From: CAWEPK01 sp049521495
GTDB lineage: Bacteria > Desulfobacterota > Syntrophorhabdia > Syntrophorhabdales > WCHB1-27
DNA length: 16,245 nucleotides
Reading direction: 5' to 3'
NCBI GenBank assembly: GCA_049521495.1
Contig: JBEKOT010000042.1
Coordinates: 1-16,245 of the forward strand
Position numbers and translations under genes: made by a program. Numbering within the stretch: position 1 is the stretch's first letter; each line of letters starts with the position of its first letter. A model generated the notes under the pieces. The model worked only from the letters and a program-made list of their open reading frames with translations, was not told where the DNA came from and searched no databases. Positions 13,924-16,245 of this stretch are shown here, piece by piece.

Positions 13924-14185
13924 GGGGTGCTCCTTGAGCGCTTTTGCATTTTTCTACCATGGAACGGACTCGTTTTGCGACGGGCGCGGGCACGCCGGGC
14001 GGGCGGGGAAAGTCGTAAATAAGGCCTGAAAAATTCCAAGGGGCCGGAGGGATTCTCGATGGACAATACTGCCCGGCGACAGGGGGGGTGCGGAGCGGAC
14101 CACACTTTAACATTACCTTGGGATCGCGCACCTTCCCCGGTCGCCGACATTGGGCACGAGAATAGCCCGGCCCCACCGACAGGGA

Positions 14186-14512
14186 CTAGAGCTTGAAGAA
14201 CAAGAGCAATGAGACGACGAGCGAGTATATTACCAGCGACTCGATCATGGCAAGGCCGATGATCATCGGGGTAATAATCTTTCCCGAGGCTCCCGGGTTC
14301 CTGCCTATGCCGTCCAACGCCGACGCTATCGCCCGGCCCTGACCGAGGGCACCTCCCAGGGCGGCGATGCCGAGCCCTATGCCTGCGGCGATGGCGATCA
14401 TCGCCTTGACCTGCGAGTCGAGTCCCGCAGCAGGCTCAGCCGCCATGGCTGCGCCGCACGTTAGGCTGAAGGTAATGCCCAGAAGCATTAGGATTGCGAA
14501 TGCCTTTCTCAT
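14186..14512 (-). CDS. atpE: ATP synthase F0 subunit c with a leader-like N-terminus
   Basis: AtpE forms the rotating membrane ring that carries ions through F0. Residues 1-25 (MRKAFAILMLLG to GAAMAAE) look like a cleavable signal peptide. The mature part has two transmembrane helices (about 36-65 and 80-106) joined by the polar loop GRNPGAS. The ion-binding carboxylate is Glu91 in MIESLVIY. Gln58 in helix 1 (GALGQGRA), Ser92 and Tyr96 align with residues used by Na+-binding c-rings. The length of 108 aa is longer than the usual 75-90 because of the leader. The ATG at 14512 has GGGGGTG about 8 nt upstream, and it is the last gene of the F0 operon. Confidence 0.93.
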   Translation of the reverse strand: MRKAFAILMLLGITFSLTCGAAMAAEPAAGLDSQVKAMIAIAAGIGLGIAALGGALGQGRAIASALDGIGRNPGASGKIITPMIIGLAMIESLVIYSLVVSLLLFFKL

Positions 14513-14538
14513 ATGTTTTTCACCCCCTTCCGATGGTG

Positions 14539-15237
14539 TTAATATTCTTCATGGGCTACGGCCCCCGAAAAATACGCCATTGACAAAAGCATAAAGACGA
14601 AGGCCTGGACGAGGGAAACGAACGTTCCGAGGGCCATGCCGATTAGCGGTGCGAAAAGGGGGATGAGCATGAAGAATATGCCTGTCACCAGGTGGTCCCC
14701 CATGATATTTCCGAAAAGCCTGAGGCCCAGGGACAGGGGCCTCGACAGATGGCCGATTACCTCGATTGGGATCATTATAGGGGCAAGCCACCAGATAGGC
14801 CCCATGAAATGCTTCACGTATTTGAAGCCGTGCTCGCGTATGCCGTAGTAATGGGTCAGGACGAAGACGGTGAGGGAGCAGGCGAAGGTTGTGTTCACGT
14901 TGTCGGTGGCGGGCATGAAGCCGGGCACCAGGCCGGACAGGTTGTTGAAAAGTATGAAAAGACCCAGGGTCCCGATTATAAGGATGAACTCTTTGCCCCT
15001 CGGTCCCATAGTCTCCTCTACGAGACCGGAGATCGTCTCGACCAGCAGCTCGACGACGTTTTTGAAGGTGAGCCTCTCGTCGGGCACTACCTCGTCTTTC
15101 TTCTTTCTATACTGCGCGTAGCCCAATATGACGATGACAAGGAGCAGGACGGAAACGATGATGCCGTTCGAGACATGGGGCGGGAGAGACGCAAGGCCCG
15201 GCACCAGAGAGGCCCATGTAAACTGTTCATGCTCCAT
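14539..15237 (-). CDS. atpB: ATP synthase F0 subunit a
   Basis: AtpB is the membrane stator subunit that provides the two ion half-channels next to the c-ring. The 232-aa protein has five to six hydrophobic segments. The essential arginine (E. coli Arg210) is Arg173 in LSLGLRLFGNIMGDH. The conserved region LSGLVPGFMPATDNVNTTFA and a C-terminal helix with LVQAFVFMLLSMAYF are also present. The length is close to other bacterial subunits. The ATG at 15237 has a textbook AGGAGG 7 nt upstream, and the gene overlaps the end of atpI by 11 nt. Subunits b, delta and all F1 subunits are missing from the window, so the F1 genes must lie elsewhere. Confidence 0.95.
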   Translation of the reverse strand: MEHEQFTWASLVPGLASLPPHVSNGIIVSVLLLVIVILGYAQYRKKKDEVVPDERLTFKNVVELLVETISGLVEETMGPRGKEFILIIGTLGLFILFNNLSGLVPGFMPATDNVNTTFACSLTVFVLTHYYGIREHGFKYVKHFMGPIWWLAPIMIPIEVIGHLSRPLSLGLRLFGNIMGDHLVTGIFFMLIPLFAPLIGMALGTFVSLVQAFVFMLLSMAYFSGAVAHEEY

Positions 15238-15616
15238 TTTGTTTCCTCCTGCCTTCGGGGCTGAAGACTGCGATAACCTGGCTCGCCAGAACCGATATGA
15301 AGACCGTTGACAGCCCCATCATGAAGAAAAGAATATTGACGTTGCCCCAGATCACTACGACCGCCACAAGCCCGACGACGCCGAAGAACTTGAGGGGCAG
15401 CTTGACGAGGAGCTCTTTCTTGTTGACTGAGGACCTGGAGAAGAAGCCTTCCACGATCTTCCTGAGGAAGCGGAAATTGATCGTCATTACGGCGCTCGCC
15501 ACCGCAAAACTGAAGAAATACTTGAAATCGCGCATTATCAGGAGTGACGCGATCGACCCTATCACGAGGATCGCTGCGTTAATTCTCTCTATGTCGCCGG
15601 CTGTCGTCTCCCTCAT
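15227..15616 (-). CDS. atpI: ATP synthase subunit I-like membrane protein
   Basis: AtpI proteins are poorly conserved membrane proteins that help assemble the c-ring. The call rests on its place directly before atpB and on its topology. The frame starting MRETTAGDIERINAAILV has four hydrophobic segments (about residues 13-28, 33-48, 77-92 and 94-113) and a polar C-terminus SPEGRRKQNGA. I chose ATG 15616 (129 aa), which has AAAGGG 3 nt upstream. A GTG at 15652 would give 141 aa and deepen the overlap with the upstream gene from 38 to 74 nt. It overlaps atpB by 11 nt, so the operon is tightly coupled. Confidence 0.75.
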   Translation of the reverse strand: MRETTAGDIERINAAILVIGSIASLLIMRDFKYFFSFAVASAVMTINFRFLRKIVEGFFSRSSVNKKELLVKLPLKFFGVVGLVAVVVIWGNVNILFFMMGLSTVFISVLASQVIAVFSPEGRRKQNGA

Positions 15617-15860
15617 CGTCCCTTTCCATCTTTTTCCAAAGCGTGTAAACACGCCTCATTCCGGCAACGATGCCGAAGACCATGAATATGAGGGTCAAAA
15701 TCGGCGACGTCCCGAAATAGCGGTCCAGATAATAGCCTATACCCAGACCGATTGCCAGCGAGACACCCATCTCTATCCCGAGGGTGCCGTAGGTCAGAAG
15801 GGACGAGATTATCTCCTTCCTGTCGTTCCCCCCCTTGGCAGGCACCCCTTCTTGTAACAC
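15579..15860 (-). CDS. atpZ: AtpZ-like F0 accessory membrane protein
   Basis: This small protein of up to 93 aa fits the AtpZ/ATPase_gene1 family found in front of F0 genes. It has two transmembrane helices (about 22-46 and 51-69). The family pattern is visible as LAIGLGIGYYLDRYFGTSP followed by ILTLIFMVFGIVAGMRRVY. The C-terminus is highly charged (KKMERDDEGDD). AtpZ, sometimes with AtpI, has been linked to divalent cation transport or F0 assembly in other bacteria. The start is uncertain: GTG 15860 has no ribosome binding site, and GTG 15845 has AAGGG directly touching it. It is the first gene of the atpZ-I-B-E operon. Confidence 0.8.
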   Translation of the reverse strand: MLQEGVPAKGGNDRKEIISSLLTYGTLGIEMGVSLAIGLGIGYYLDRYFGTSPILTLIFMVFGIVAGMRRVYTLWKKMERDDEGDDSRRHREN

Positions 15861-15880
15861 AGAGAGCGAAGGATAGTCAA
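15851..15880 (-). promoter_or_regulatory. Possible promoter for the F0 operon
   Basis: On the minus strand TTGACT (15875-15880, 5/6) is followed at 18 nt by TACAAG (15851-15856, 4/6). Since the -10 overlaps the first possible atpZ codons, this promoter would only work with the later GTG at 15845 or a still later start. The sequence further upstream (15881-16058) shows no gene and no better promoter. Confidence 0.25.
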
Positions 15881-16058
15881 TTCCTTTTCTCGGCCTACCG
15901 CCCGTTGGAGTTCGTCCTACCGGACCGGGGCGCCGATCCCGGCTGCTCGGGCCGGTTTGGATTCATCCCAATGTGACTACGTGCAAAATACCGGCTCATG
16001 CCATGGGCCCCGAGCCTCCCGGAATATACGGCCACTCGCGGGTTGGCCGGGTATTGGG

Positions 16059-16156
16059 CTAAATCGGGAGGAGCATCAGATTGCGGGCGTTATCCTCGTA
16101 TATTTTTTTTCTGTCTTCGTCGTTGCATCGATCTTGAGGGGGTAGGGCGTTCTCAT
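16059..16156 (-). pseudogene. Amidohydrolase remnant with a large internal deletion
   Basis: With AAGGAG 7 nt upstream, ATG 16156 starts MRTPYPLKIDA, which looks like the first strand of a TIM-barrel amidohydrolase (usually followed by HTH or HCH). That frame then ends at TGA 16076. In the neighbouring frame the sequence reads CNDEDRKKIYEDNARNLMLLPI and stops at TAG 16059. This closely resembles the last helix of amidohydrolase-2 family proteins (DRxKIxxxNAxxL). The simplest reading is that almost the whole gene, including the metal-binding residues, was lost and the two ends were joined out of frame. The metal-binding HxH is absent. It could instead be an assembly error, or a chance resemblance over short stretches. 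Confidence 0.45.
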
Positions 16157-16245
16157 TGGTATTCTCCTTACGCTTCACCGCAGGCCGGAAGGAGCGGTCT
16201 ATTTATAAAGAAGCATCTGGGCAAGAGGTATCCTCAGGCTTATAG

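Noticed and set aside
13920..13967. Short frame starting MVEKCKSAQ that overlaps the hydrolase start, as a possible upstream regulatory ORF
   Set aside because: No ribosome binding site of its own, only 15 codons, and no sign of attenuation structure.
16199..16245. End of a minus-strand gene at the right edge (ISLRIPLAQMLLYK then TAG)
   Set aside because: Only 14 codons are visible and no family can be recognised, so it cannot be supported as a gene.

Overview
The window looks like chromosomal DNA of a GC-rich, Gram-negative, probably anaerobic bacterium, most likely from the Desulfobacterota (old Deltaproteobacteria). The pointers are an F0 ATP synthase operon (atpZ-atpI-atpB-atpE) with no F1 genes beside it, an AtpE with a leader-like N-terminus, a stand-alone precorrin-2 dehydrogenase/ferrochelatase, and a PAS-PAS hybrid histidine kinase. 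This placement is inferred from gene content; no marker gene fixes it. Almost everything is on the minus strand. The exceptions are a proline-rich secreted protein and the histidine kinase.

Layout from the left edge: (1) 1-4755 is a minus-strand pentose phosphate operon, transcribed tkt > tal > zwf > pgl. Its junctions are tight or overlapping, pgl runs off the left edge, and a promoter with a small dyad lies in front of tkt. Together the four enzymes cover the oxidative entry (Zwf, Pgl) and the non-oxidative carbon shuffling (Tkt, Tal). (2) 4848-7647 is a two-gene unit, glgX followed by a 4-nt-overlapping sirohaem biosynthesis gene, with a promoter placed so close to glgX that the mRNA may be almost leaderless. 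(3) 7652-8968 is a divergent pair of units. On the minus strand are a 48-residue acidic protein (new call) and a BON-domain lipoprotein; on the plus strand is a proline-rich exported protein. The spacer between them holds two promoters and two striking dyads. (4) 9033-10542 has a lytic transglycosylase and an unrecognised two-part protein, each with its own promoter and separated by an intrinsic terminator that overlaps the second gene's 3' end.

(5) 10543-11036 is a long non-coding stretch. It carries a nested GC-rich hairpin (10673-10759), other dyads and an extended -10 promoter for the kinase. (6) 11037-13923 has the soluble PAS-PAS-HisKA-HATPase-REC kinase, convergent with an alpha/beta hydrolase whose nucleophile position is Cys rather than Ser. 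(7) 14186-15860 is the F0 operon. (8) 16059-16156 appears to be an amidohydrolase reduced by a large internal deletion to its first ~11 and last ~20 codons.

I see no CRISPR array, IS element, phage gene, tRNA or rRNA, and no clearly new defence-type system. The best leads are the structured intergenic element, the Cys-nucleophile hydrolase, the deleted amidohydrolase, the microprotein/BON-lipoprotein unit with its regulatory spacer, and the unrecognised protein at 9745-10443. Motif positions were read by eye; no database search was run.
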